Source: Maribacter polysiphoniae (lineage in GTDB: Bacteria; Bacteroidota; Bacteroidia; Flavobacteriales; Flavobacteriaceae). From it: a stretch of 64,000 nucleotides of DNA. The position numbers were made by a program, and so were the translations under genes. The stretch spans positions 141,762-205,761 of the forward strand of contig NZ_QGGQ01000001.1 in NCBI RefSeq assembly GCF_003148665.1, read 5' to 3'. The notes beneath the pieces are model-generated. The model saw only the letters and a list, made by a program, of their open reading frames with translations, was not told the DNA's origin and did not search any database. Below, piece after piece: positions 1 to 8,759 of this stretch. Positions within the stretch are counted from its first letter, which is position 1. Every line of letters starts with the position of its first letter.

Positions 1-187
1 GGGTTCACAACATATTTTAGGCGAAATCGTCTAGGCAGACTTATCTTTACATTGTAATTAAGTGATAGCATTGACCCCAAATCGATTCAAGAACTTAACT
101 AGAGAATTAAAGGTTTCCCCAAGCCTTTTTTAACCTACAAATGACTACCGAAGTTTATTCGGACCATATCTTACAAACCTACTTAAC

Positions 188-222
188 TAAAAAAAGCTCT
201 TTCCCAAAAGGGCTTTTTTTTA
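188..222 (+). terminator. Rho-independent terminator
   Basis: A hairpin with arms AAAGCtCTTT and AAAGgGCTTT around a CCC loop is followed by a run of eight T residues. It would end a rightward transcript entering from outside the window; the A-run on its left could also serve leftward transcripts. Confidence 0.65.
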
Positions 223-918
223 TGGAATAAAACTACAGGCCCCAAACAATTGGAAAATGGATCAAATACAATTTCTGGGTATTAGGATATTTATGCAAAT
301 AGTTGGGTTAACCTAAATAGGGGTCATGACCAATTGTTGTGTTTATGTAAGGATCATTATCAATCTGTAAAGGAAGAATGTTATATTTTTCACACCCCTG
401 AACGGGGGGATAAAGAAGGAACGGCCTATTTTTGATTTCGTTTTAAATCAAGTGGTTTCCGCATTGGGTGGGGGAAGCCGTCCATAGAGCATTTCACTTT
501 AGTGAAAGCGGCCTGGGCGGTGTGGCTGCGGAAAGTGCGTGGATTTAAAGAAATTCAAAATCAGCCTAGCGTTTTTTGTTTCTTTTTTTGGCAATGCAAA
601 AAAGAACAGAACACGAACTTCGGGATAGTTTATGCTTTCTTTTTCTAATTCACACCCAATTTTTGGGATTGATTCTGGAAAATCCGGTAAACTTGTCATT
701 CACTTTAACAAGTTATGCTACAAATCCAGCAGGATTCACAACAATAATTTACTTTTCAATATCAATGCCATTACATTCGTAGTGTATTTATGATTTATTA
801 TCGCGTCCCAATCGGATTATGAGTTAACCTATAAATAAGTATTTGGAATTAGCCCGTTCAAAATTGACAACTAGGATACAATGTTTGACTAACTAATTCA
901 ACCAAAACCTACTTAATA

Positions 919-956
919 AAAAAGTCCTGACGAATTCGTCAGGACTTTTTATTATT
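919..956 (-). terminator. Strong bidirectional terminator after the DUF3078 gene
   Basis: A perfect 32-nt palindrome is centred on GAATTC (arms AAAAAGTCCTGACGAA and its complement), with A and T runs at its two ends. It lies 23 nt past the stop of the DUF3078 gene and can terminate that leftward transcript. Confidence 0.85.
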
Positions 957-972
957 ATATATCTATTGGGGA

Positions 973-1902
973 TTAAAAGGCGTAGTTCAGGCCAAATAAC
1001 CAATAAGTCTGTAATTTATCATCGATATTATCGAAAGTAGCGGCTGCATCGGGTGTTGGTCCGTTCAAAGCATAATTAAGCGCTTCCTGCTTATTATCCC
1101 TTAGTCCAAACTCAAAACCTAGTCCAATCCCATTCCAAATGGTGTAACCGAAAGAGTTGATCCAAGTCCAATTGGACAAATCTGATGATTTATAGCTTTG
1201 GAACATTGAAAGATTGGTCTTGAAGTTCACCTTACCTATTTTACGGGTATAATCGGCAACGATCTTGGCACCAAGTGAAGATTCGAAAATATCATCCTCA
1301 CTACTGAAAACAAAGTTGTAGTTCAAAGGGTGGATCACCACTACCAAATCGGTAATTGGTGTCCATGTAGCACCAACACCTATATCCAAATACCCTGGAT
1401 CGTTGAAGTTGCTCAATATGGTGGTCCTGTATTCCGCTAACGTCGATATGGCGAACTTCTCACTGATTTTTCGCCCGTAAAGCGAAGTAATGTTAAAAAC
1501 ATCGGTAGCTTGCTTAAAGCTATCATCGTCAGTAGGGTCATCCTTGTCATCGAATTTTACCCAACCCAAATTGACGTTTCCAGAGTTTCTCCAGAAATAT
1601 TTCTCTTGGTTAAGGTTGGCAAAACCATTGATTGTAACACCGATATTACCGGCATTGGAATTGGCGGCATCCTTTGAATACCAATTGTTGAAACCGGAAA
1701 GGTTGGCTCCAATAGTTCCAAATGCCCCTTTTTTCCAACCTGGAAGGGCATTGATTTGTGCTTGCAGGGCATCTACCCTACCTTGGATTGCAGCTATCGA
1801 ATCCTTTTTAGGTCCTTGCAAGGCCTTAAGTTCATCGGCAGTCTGCGCGTAAGTAGCTGATAAGGCCAAAAACGCAGTTAACGTTACTACTAAATTTCTC
1901 AT
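973..1902 (-). CDS. DUF3078 outer-membrane barrel protein
   Basis: A secreted 309-residue protein. Residues 1-19 form a signal peptide ending at TYAQ. A short segment rich in Leu, Ala and Gln follows (about 20-55), then alternating hydrophobic and polar strands with many aromatic residues, ending in NYAF with the terminal Phe typical of outer-membrane barrels. It matches the DUF3078 family of Bacteroidota, whose function is unknown. It has its own promoter upstream and a strong terminator downstream, so it is probably transcribed separately from the suf operon behind it. Family assignment is by recognition of sequence style, not by search. Confidence 0.8.
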   Translation of the reverse strand: MRNLVVTLTAFLALSATYAQTADELKALQGPKKDSIAAIQGRVDALQAQINALPGWKKGAFGTIGANLSGFNNWYSKDAANSNAGNIGVTINGFANLNQEKYFWRNSGNVNLGWVKFDDKDDPTDDDSFKQATDVFNITSLYGRKISEKFAISTLAEYRTTILSNFNDPGYLDIGVGATWTPITDLVVVIHPLNYNFVFSSEDDIFESSLGAKIVADYTRKIGKVNFKTNLSMFQSYKSSDLSNWTWINSFGYTIWNGIGLGFEFGLRDNKQEALNYALNGPTPDAAATFDNIDDKLQTYWLFGLNYAF

Positions 1903-1933
1903 AATGCTTAGTGTTTAATTATGTTATGAAGCG

Positions 1934-1962
1934 CAAAAATAAGCATTGTTAACAATAAACAA
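1934..1962 (-). promoter_or_regulatory. Promoter of the DUF3078 gene
   Basis: Read leftward, TATTTTTG (1934-1941) matches the Bacteroidota -7 element TAnnTTTG and a TTG at 1960-1962 lies 18 nt upstream as the -33 element. The expected start site is near 1928, giving a leader of about 25 nt. Confidence 0.6.
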
Positions 1963-1978
1963 TTACCGTTATCAACAA

Positions 1979-2485
1979 TTATCCCTTTTTATACAATGGC
2001 ACGGAAGAGCAAGCCTCACCGTACATAACGCTTTTTGCAACCGGCAATAATTTTGAAGTTATAAACAAATAGGCATTTTGCGGAACAGGTTTATTGCTGC
2101 ACCCTTTGATTATAACAGGCCTGTCCTCGTAGGCAGAAACATCAAGGTCCTCAATGATGGATTGATACAGGGAAGTTTCCAAGGTTTCCAGATTTCCTTG
2201 CACCACTCTTTTGGCATAAGGATGTAGTTTGGTACTAATAAGCATATAGGCCCATCCTGGGATGATGGCATCGGTAGAACAGTCTACCGCAATGAATTTA
2301 TCTTGATACTGTTTCCAATCGTGTTCGGCAATACTAGCCCGGAAATCCTTTTCCCTCAAGACAAAACCTTCGTAAAGCCAGTCCTTGATATCCAGGAAAA
2401 CGCGTTCCCCAACAGGGTAATAATCTTCCAAATCAATGGTCTTCAATTGACTTTGGGCCACACGGTTGATGATTTCCTTTTCCAT
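1979..2485 (-). CDS. DUF2480 family protein
   Basis: A 168-residue soluble protein with no signal peptide or membrane segment. It resembles the DUF2480 family, which is confined mainly to Bacteroidota and commonly lies directly after suf genes. A motif with a conserved-looking cysteine, IIKGCSNKPVP, sits near residue 125, and another Cys is in FIAVDCSTD. The gene starts 56 nt after the DUF59 gene on the same strand and is probably the last gene of the suf operon. A role in Fe-S metabolism is inferred only from this position. No catalytic motif is recognised. Confidence 0.8.
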   Translation of the reverse strand: MEKEIINRVAQSQLKTIDLEDYYPVGERVFLDIKDWLYEGFVLREKDFRASIAEHDWKQYQDKFIAVDCSTDAIIPGWAYMLISTKLHPYAKRVVQGNLETLETSLYQSIIEDLDVSAYEDRPVIIKGCSNKPVPQNAYLFITSKLLPVAKSVMYGEACSSVPLYKKG

Positions 2486-2541
2486 GGACGATACGTTTTA
2501 AAAATAGATTTATCCTAAAAAGGCGCTACTCACGAAATTAC

Positions 2542-2868
2542 CTAAAGCAATCCCAGTTCCAATTTTGCCTCTTCACTCATTAAATCCTGGGTCCAAGGCG
2601 GATCAAAGGTTATTTCGACGATGGCATTCTTTACGGCATTCAACGATTTCACTTTCTCCTCTACTTCAACAGGAAGGGTTTCTGCCACAGGGCAATTCGG
2701 TGAGGTAAGGGTCATTAATATCTTGACATCCATGACCTCATTGACAAAAACATCATAAATCAATCCCAGTTCATAAATATCAACGGGAATCTCAGGGTCA
2801 TAAATTGTTTTTAATACCTGTACTATTTTCTCGCCCAATTCTTGGGTGTTTATTGCTGCTTCGCTCAT
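2542..2868 (-). CDS. SUF-associated DUF59/MIP18-type Fe-S assembly protein
   Basis: A 108-residue DUF59 (MIP18/SufT/PaaD-like) protein. The family helps insert or mature Fe-S clusters. The signature stretch LMTLTSPNCPVAETLP carries the conserved cysteine (about residue 60), followed by DPPW near residue 90, both typical. It lies 10 nt after sufE in the suf gene order seen in many Flavobacteriia. Whether it should be called SufT is uncertain, because bacterial SufT proteins are usually longer, so no symbol is given. Confidence 0.9.
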   Translation of the reverse strand: MSEAAINTQELGEKIVQVLKTIYDPEIPVDIYELGLIYDVFVNEVMDVKILMTLTSPNCPVAETLPVEVEEKVKSLNAVKNAIVEITFDPPWTQDLMSEEAKLELGLL

Positions 2869-2878
2869 TTTTCTAGAT

Positions 2879-3301
2879 TTAGTTCAATTGTGTCTGGTAC
2901 GCAATGGCATACATCTTCAATTGTTTCACCATACTCACCAAGCCATTTGCCCGGGTTGGGGACAAATGCTCTTTCAATCCAATCTCATCTATAAATTCGG
3001 TATCGGCATCTATGATATCCTGAGGTTTTTGATTGCTAAATACACGAATCAAAATAGCGATTATCCCTTTGGTGATTATGGCATCACTATCTGCCGTAAA
3101 TACCAACTTATCCCCTTCCAATTCTGCGTGTACCCAAACCTTACTTTGACAACCTTTAATGATATTGCCATCGATTTTGTACTTCTCGTCTATCAAAGGA
3201 AGGGATTTACCCAACTCTATCATGTATTCATAGCGCTGCATCCAATCCTCGAACATTGAGAATTCATCTACTATTTCCTCTTGAATTTCCTTTATACCCA
3301 T
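2879..3301 (-). CDS. sufE: SufE cysteine desulfurase sulfur acceptor
   Basis: SufE accepts persulfide sulfur from SufS and passes it to the SufBCD scaffold. The 140-residue length is normal. The acceptor cysteine is in IIKGCQSKVWV (about residue 51), the family signature. The N-terminal EEIVDEFSMFEDWMQRYEY region is also typical. It follows sufS by about 70 nt in the same operon. The start ATG gives the usual short N-terminal helix, so no alternative start is needed. Confidence 0.95.
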   Translation of the reverse strand: MGIKEIQEEIVDEFSMFEDWMQRYEYMIELGKSLPLIDEKYKIDGNIIKGCQSKVWVHAELEGDKLVFTADSDAIITKGIIAILIRVFSNQKPQDIIDADTEFIDEIGLKEHLSPTRANGLVSMVKQLKMYAIAYQTQLN

Positions 3302-3372
3302 TACCTGATTTTATACAAAAATACAATAAGTATTATACCTTTTCAATACTATGCCAAGACCAGCCGCTTTGT

Positions 3373-4599
3373 TCAAAGCAACATTGCCTTGGCTCGTTTT
3401 ATTCCGGCAACCAAAACATCTACCTCATCCTTGGTATTATAAAAACTAAAACTGGCCCGTACCGTACCTGGGATCTTGTAGAAGTCCATAATTGGTTGGG
3501 CGCAATGGTGGCCTGTACGAACGGCGATTCCCAATTTATCCAGAATGGAGCCCATATCATACGGGTGTATCCCCTCTATATTAAAGGAAATCACGGATGT
3601 TTTAGATTTTGAAGTCCCGTAAATACGTAATCCCTCTATGGTCAACAATTGTTCGGTTGCATAGTGAAGAAGTTCATTTTCATAGGCGGCAATCCCCTCA
3701 AAACCTATGGCATTCATATAATCCAAGGCTGCACCAAAGGCGATTCCTCCACAAATATTGGGTGTACCAGCTTCAAACTTATGGGGTAAATCGGCATATG
3801 TGGTTTTCGCAAAGGTAACCTCGGCAATCATTTCACCACCTCCTTGATAGGGTGGCAATAAATTGAGCCATTCTTCCTTTCCATACAACATACCCTCTCC
3901 TGTAGGACCACACATTTTATGGGCCGAAACGGTATAAAAATCCACATCCAATTCCTGTACATCGGCCTTAATGTGGGGTGCGGCCTGCGCACCGTCTATC
4001 AATACCGCAGCTCCTACTTCATGGGCGGCATCGATTATTGTTTTAATCGGATTTACCGTTCCCAAGGCGTTGGACACGTGGTTACAGAAAACCAATTTGG
4101 TTTTCCCTGACAGTAATTTATGGTATTCATCCAAAAGCAATTCCCCTTCCTCACTCATGGGAATCACCTTTAAGATTGCTCCTGTGCGTTCGCACAACAT
4201 CTGCCAAGGAACGATATTGGAATGGTGTTCCATGGCCGAAACGATAAGTTCATCCCCGGCCTTTAAAATAGACGAAAAGCCATTTGCCACTAGATTGATA
4301 CTATGCGTGGTTCCTGAAGTGAAAATGATCTCATAGGGCTTCGCCGCGTTAAAATGCTTTTGGATCTTAATACGTGCCTGTTCGTATTTATCGGTCGCTT
4401 CTTGCGATAACGCATGTACACCCCGATGTATATTGGCATTGTAATTACTGTAATAGTCTACAATAACATCGATTACCTGTTGTGGTGTCTGCGAAGTTGC
4501 CGCATTGTCGAAATAGACCAAAGGATTCCCATTGACCTTACGGTTCAGAATCGGAAAATCTTTTCGGATTGTTATTGGATTAAAAGTTGTTTTTTCCAT
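3373..4599 (-). CDS. sufS: SufS cysteine desulfurase
   Basis: A PLP-dependent class V aminotransferase fold enzyme that takes sulfur from cysteine to give alanine and an enzyme persulfide. The PLP lysine is in SAHKMCGPTG (about residue 228) and the persulfide cysteine is in RTGHHCAQP (about residue 365). The ATG at 4599 is preferred over an in-frame TTG four codons upstream because it gives the standard N-terminus and a 1-nt gap from the sufD stop. Length, 408 residues, is standard for group II desulfurases. It works with the downstream sufE. Confidence 0.96.
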   Translation of the reverse strand: MEKTTFNPITIRKDFPILNRKVNGNPLVYFDNAATSQTPQQVIDVIVDYYSNYNANIHRGVHALSQEATDKYEQARIKIQKHFNAAKPYEIIFTSGTTHSINLVANGFSSILKAGDELIVSAMEHHSNIVPWQMLCERTGAILKVIPMSEEGELLLDEYHKLLSGKTKLVFCNHVSNALGTVNPIKTIIDAAHEVGAAVLIDGAQAAPHIKADVQELDVDFYTVSAHKMCGPTGEGMLYGKEEWLNLLPPYQGGGEMIAEVTFAKTTYADLPHKFEAGTPNICGGIAFGAALDYMNAIGFEGIAAYENELLHYATEQLLTIEGLRIYGTSKSKTSVISFNIEGIHPYDMGSILDKLGIAVRTGHHCAQPIMDFYKIPGTVRASFSFYNTKDEVDVLVAGIKRAKAMLL

Positions 4600-4600
4600 T

Positions 4601-5917
4601 TCACAAATCAAAACCCAAACGGACTCCCAGCTTTTCTGCTATAAGTCGGTTTATACTTGTTTTCAGCTCGGAAATACGAACACTTTCCAAAACATTATTG
4701 GCAAAAGCGTACATCAACAAAGCCCGGGCCTCTTTTTTGGGGATACCACGCGATTGTAAATAGAATAGTGCATCCTCGTCCAATTGTCCAATGGTACAAC
4801 CATGGGAACATTTAACGTCATCAGCAAAAATCTCCAATTGTGGTTTGGTGTTTATCGTTGCCTTGTCGCTGATCAAAATATTATTGTTCTGCTGAAAGGC
4901 ATTGGTCTTTTGGGCAATCTTGTCAACAATGATCTTACCGTTGAAGACCCCTGTGGAATTTTCCCCATAAACCCCCTTATAGTCTTGATGACTTTCACAG
5001 TTTGGCTCAATATGATGAACCAAAGTATGGTGGTCTACATGCTGTTTATCCCCCAAAATGGTAATCCCCTTCATGGTAGAATCGATATGCTCCCCATTCT
5101 GGTAGAAGTTCAGGTTGTTTCTTGTGAGTTTACCTCCGAAAGAAAAAGTATGCACTTTTACTACACTGTTACTTTTTTGATTGATATAGGTGTTATCTAT
5201 CAAAGAAGCGGTTTTGGCATCGTTCTGAATCTTGTAATAATCGATAATGGCATTCTCAGCTGCAAAAATCTCGGTTACCACATTGGTCAAAACCTCGTTC
5301 GTTGTTAAACTTTGATGCCTTTCGATGACCTGAAGCTCAGCATTCTCCTCAGCAATAATCAAATTCCTGGGCTGAATCATCAAGGACGCCTCGTTACCTG
5401 TGGAGAAATGTACGATTTCCACCGGTTTTTTGGGCATTTTGTTCTTTGGGATATAAATAAAGGCCCCTTCCCTACTAAATGCAGTATTCAACGTGGTCAA
5501 GGAATCTTCCTTGGAAGCCACCTTATTAAAATACACATCGATATATTGCTTGTACATGGGTTTGGTCAAAGCCGCACTCATTAAACATATATCAACCCCG
5601 TCGTGGGTGGTTTCAGAAAGAAAAGAAGAATAAATACCATCGACAAAAACAATTTTGTAGGTATCGATCTCCTGTAGGAAATACTTCTTCACTTGTTTAT
5701 TTTCCAGGGCATTTACCTCTTTTGGGAAAATACTGAAATCTATTTTTTGAAGACTTTTCAAGGAAGTATACTTCCAAGCTTCCTCTTTTTTGGTGGGAAA
5801 CCCTTTCTCCTCAAAGTTCTTAAACGCTTCAGACCTGATATCATGCACTGGGTGCTCAACATCGATCTTGTTCTCGAACGCCATGAAAGAAGAAATCAAT
5901 TTATCTTTTAAATCCAT
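4601..5917 (-). CDS. sufD: SufD, Fe-S scaffold subunit
   Basis: SufD pairs with SufB and the ATPase SufC to build Fe-S clusters in the cytosol. The protein has 438 residues. The C-terminal core carries KCSHGCTIGQLDEDALFYL, the SufD/SufB signature near residue 370, with the histidine expected to take part in cluster formation. The start at 5917 (MDLKDKL) is chosen over an upstream in-frame codon because it begins at a typical SufD N-terminus. It lies between sufC and sufS in a tight operon. Confidence 0.95.
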   Translation of the reverse strand: MDLKDKLISSFMAFENKIDVEHPVHDIRSEAFKNFEEKGFPTKKEEAWKYTSLKSLQKIDFSIFPKEVNALENKQVKKYFLQEIDTYKIVFVDGIYSSFLSETTHDGVDICLMSAALTKPMYKQYIDVYFNKVASKEDSLTTLNTAFSREGAFIYIPKNKMPKKPVEIVHFSTGNEASLMIQPRNLIIAEENAELQVIERHQSLTTNEVLTNVVTEIFAAENAIIDYYKIQNDAKTASLIDNTYINQKSNSVVKVHTFSFGGKLTRNNLNFYQNGEHIDSTMKGITILGDKQHVDHHTLVHHIEPNCESHQDYKGVYGENSTGVFNGKIIVDKIAQKTNAFQQNNNILISDKATINTKPQLEIFADDVKCSHGCTIGQLDEDALFYLQSRGIPKKEARALLMYAFANNVLESVRISELKTSINRLIAEKLGVRLGFDL

Positions 5918-5974
5918 ATCAATTCTATTGGTAGTTGGCACTTACATACTGCCGACTGTACTGCTTACTGCTGT

Positions 5975-6727
5975 TTATACCGCTGTCTCTTGTTTGAGCC
6001 AATCGTATCCTTTTTCCTCTAACTCATGGGCCAAATCCTTAGTGCCCGATTTTACGATTTTACCTTGGTGCAATACATGCACAAAATCAGGGACTATATA
6101 ATCGAGAAGACGTTGATAGTGGGTAATTACGATTACCGCGTTATCCTTGTTCTTTAATTTATTCACCCCATTGGCCACAATACGAAGGGCATCAATATCG
6201 AGACCGGAATCGGTTTCATCCAAGATAGCCAACTTGGGTTCCAACATGGCCATTTGAAAAATCTCGTTCCGCTTCTTCTCCCCACCTGAAAAACCTTCAT
6301 TCAGGGAACGCGACAAAAATTTACGGTCAATCTCCAATAACTCGGCCTTTTCCCGTATCATTTTCAACATATCCTTTGCTGGCATATCGTCTAAACCTTT
6401 TGCCTTGCGACCTTCATTGATGGCCGTTTTCATGAAATTGGTGACGGACACCCCAGGAATCTCAACAGGATACTGAAAAGAAAGAAAGATACCTTTATGA
6501 GCCCTTTCCTCAGGAGATGAATCTTCCAGGTTTTCACCCTCAAGAACCACACTGCCCTCGGTTACCTCATATTCCTCTTTACCGGCAATGACCGAAGCCA
6601 AGGTACTTTTTCCCGATCCGTTGGGACCCATTATGGCATGTACTTCCCCTGCTTTGACCTCAAGGTTTATGCCTTTTAGAATTTCGTTATTTTCAATACC
6701 CGCATGCAGGTTGCTAATTTTTAACAT
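5975..6727 (-). CDS. sufC: SufC, Fe-S assembly ATPase
   Basis: An ABC-type ATPase without membrane domains that powers the SufBCD scaffold. Walker A is GPNGSGKST (about residues 35-43), the ABC signature is FSGGEKKR (about 147-154), and Walker B with its glutamate is LAILDETDSGLD (about 166-177). The 250-residue length is standard. It sits between sufB and sufD. Confidence 0.97.
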   Translation of the reverse strand: MLKISNLHAGIENNEILKGINLEVKAGEVHAIMGPNGSGKSTLASVIAGKEEYEVTEGSVVLEGENLEDSSPEERAHKGIFLSFQYPVEIPGVSVTNFMKTAINEGRKAKGLDDMPAKDMLKMIREKAELLEIDRKFLSRSLNEGFSGGEKKRNEIFQMAMLEPKLAILDETDSGLDIDALRIVANGVNKLKNKDNAVIVITHYQRLLDYIVPDFVHVLHQGKIVKSGTKDLAHELEEKGYDWLKQETAV

Positions 6728-6746
6728 CTTCTACTTTTTATAAATA

Positions 6747-8192
6747 TTATCCAACTGAGCCTTCTAGGCTTATTTCCAATAATTTTTGTGCTTCTACGGC
6801 AAATTCCATAGGTAGTTTGTTCAAAACCTCCTTACTGAAACCATTTACGATCAATGCTATGGCCTTTTCGGTATCGATACCACGTTGATTACAGTAAAAA
6901 ATCTGGTCTTCACCTATCTTACTGGTTGTCGCCTCATGCTCAATTTGGGCCGTTTTATTCTTCACTTCGATATAAGGGAAAGTATGTGCCCCACAATCGT
7001 TGCCCATCAATAAGGAATCGCATTGTGAAAAGTTCCTGGCATTCTTTGCACGACTGTTCACCTGTACCAAACCGCGATAGCTATTCTGCGATTTACCTGC
7101 GGAAATCCCTTTTGATATGATCGTACTTCGGGTATTCTTGCCAATATGAATCATCTTCGTGCCTGTATCGGCCTGCTGATAATTGTTGGTTACCGCAATC
7201 GAATAGAATTCACCGATTGAATTATCCCCTTTTAAGATACAGGAAGGATATTTCCAAGTAACGGCAGATCCGGTTTCAACCTGTGTCCATGATATTTTTG
7301 AATTCGTATGGCAAATACCCCGCTTAGTTACAAAGTTGAAAACACCACCTTTTCCATTTTTATCACCAGGAAACCAGTTTTGTACCGTTGAGTATTTTAT
7401 TTCGGCATCATCTAACGCAATGAGCTCTACAACAGCGGCATGCAATTGGTTTTCATCCCTTGATGGAGCCGTACAACCTTCCAAATAACTTACATAACTG
7501 CCTTTATCGGCAATGACCAATGTTCTTTCGAACTGTCCGGTACCGGCTTGATTGATCCTAAAATAGGTTGACAATTCCATTGGGCAACGAACACCTTTTG
7601 GAATATAGCAGAACGATCCATCGGAGAAGACCGCAGAGTTTAGGGCGGCATAGAAATTATCTTTTTGAGGCACTACAGAACCAATATACTTTTTCACAAG
7701 TTCCGGATGCTCTTTGATGGCTTCTGAAATGGAACAGAAAATGATTCCTTTTTCCGCCAATGTTTTTTTAAACGTCGTAGCCACGGAAACCGAATCCATA
7801 ACGATATCCACGGCAACCCCTGCCAATTTCTTCTGTTCATCCAAAGAAATCCCCAATCGTTTAAAAGTATCCAATAATTCCGGATCAACTTCATCCAAAC
7901 TATCGTATTTCGGTTTACTATTTGGGGCAGAATAATAGGATATCGCCTGAAAATCAGGTTTTGGATAGGTAATATTGGCCCACTCAGGTTCTTCCATGAG
8001 CTTCCATGCCTTAAAGGCTTCCAATCGCCATTGGGTCATCCAATCCGGCTCCTCTTTCTTTTTGGAAATCGCAACAACAATCTCCTCATTCAGTCCGATA
8101 GGGAAAGTATCCGATTCAATATCCGTATAGAAACCATATTCATACTCCTTGGTCTCGAGTTCCTTCTTTAATTCCTCTTCGGTATATGCCAT
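6747..8192 (-). CDS. sufB: SufB, Fe-S scaffold subunit
   Basis: The core scaffold protein of the SUF system, 481 residues. Visible family hallmarks include [20 protein letters not shown] in the middle, [14 protein letters not shown] and [15 protein letters not shown] in the C-terminal third, and [17 protein letters not shown] near residue 430. The cysteine in QCDSLLMG is a likely candidate for the catalytic site. The gene follows sufA by 8 nt and precedes sufC by 19 nt. Confidence 0.97.
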   Translation of the reverse strand: MAYTEEELKKELETKEYEYGFYTDIESDTFPIGLNEEIVVAISKKKEEPDWMTQWRLEAFKAWKLMEEPEWANITYPKPDFQAISYYSAPNSKPKYDSLDEVDPELLDTFKRLGISLDEQKKLAGVAVDIVMDSVSVATTFKKTLAEKGIIFCSISEAIKEHPELVKKYIGSVVPQKDNFYAALNSAVFSDGSFCYIPKGVRCPMELSTYFRINQAGTGQFERTLVIADKGSYVSYLEGCTAPSRDENQLHAAVVELIALDDAEIKYSTVQNWFPGDKNGKGGVFNFVTKRGICHTNSKISWTQVETGSAVTWKYPSCILKGDNSIGEFYSIAVTNNYQQADTGTKMIHIGKNTRSTIISKGISAGKSQNSYRGLVQVNSRAKNARNFSQCDSLLMGNDCGAHTFPYIEVKNKTAQIEHEATTSKIGEDQIFYCNQRGIDTEKAIALIVNGFSKEVLNKLPMEFAVEAQKLLEISLEGSVG

Positions 8193-8200
8193 ATCTTATT

Positions 8201-8530
8201 TTATAATGAAAAGCTTTCCCCACACCCACAGGTACGCTGTGCATTAGGGTTGTTAAATACAAAACCTTTCCCGTTCAATCCTCCGGAATATTCCAAAACT
8301 GTTCCAGCGAGATATAAAAAGCTTTTTTTATCTACAATTATACGTACTCCGTTGTCCTCAAAAACCTTATCGGTATCGGCTACCGAAGTATCAAAATCCA
8401 ATTCGTATGAAAGTCCACTACACCCTCCACTTTTAACGCCGACCCTAACATAATCCTTGGCAGCATCAAAGCCACCCTCTGTCATTAGGCCAATCACCTT
8501 TTGTTTAGCTGTTTCTGAAACTTGTATCAT
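8201..8530 (-). CDS. sufA: SufA/HesB-type Fe-S carrier protein
   Basis: An A-type carrier of 109 residues that receives clusters from the SufBCD scaffold and hands them to target proteins. The three ligand cysteines are visible: one in SGGCSGLSYEL (about residue 34) and two in RTCGCGESF near the C-terminus. It is the first gene of the suf operon, preceded by a good promoter. It could equally be labelled IscA/ErpA; the suf context favours SufA. Confidence 0.93.
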   Translation of the reverse strand: MIQVSETAKQKVIGLMTEGGFDAAKDYVRVGVKSGGCSGLSYELDFDTSVADTDKVFEDNGVRIIVDKKSFLYLAGTVLEYSGGLNGKGFVFNNPNAQRTCGCGESFSL

Positions 8531-8556
8531 TATTTGTTTTGATTCTAAATAGTTTA

Positions 8557-8586
8557 CAAATATAAGTTATAAGTAGGGTTCTACAA
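8557..8586 (-). promoter_or_regulatory. Promoter of the suf operon
   Basis: Read leftward, TATATTTG (8557-8564) fits the -7 element and TTG (8584-8586) fits the -33 element, with 19 nt between. Transcription would start near 8551, about 21 nt before the sufA ATG. No regulator-binding palindrome is evident around it, and no sufR or iscR gene is in the window. Confidence 0.65.
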
Positions 8587-8759
8587 TAAAACCTAACATT
8601 ATTATAACGTATACATTCATAAGGGTTATCTATTGCAACCCCAGGCCGTAAGAAACCTGCATAAGAATTTGTGCCCTTTTCAACAAAAAAATAGCTTTGC
8701 ATCAGTAAGTGAAGTATTTAAAATACCCACGAACCTATAACACTTCAAATGGGCTAAAT

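Larger units (their letters stand above)
1..972. other. Gene-poor region with hairpins
   Basis: No convincing gene is visible. The open frames here are short, lack family resemblance and overlap low-complexity T-rich DNA. The stretch holds two terminator-like palindromes, listed separately, and an imperfect hairpin around 578-611 in which a T-rich arm faces an A-rich arm across GCAATG. The sequence around 480-620 looks like the decayed intergenic repeats common in Flavobacteriaceae, but this cannot be confirmed from one copy. Confidence 0.5.

Noticed and set aside
499-782. Overlapping short frames on both strands
   Set aside because: They cover low-complexity hairpin DNA, lack family features and have no promoter.
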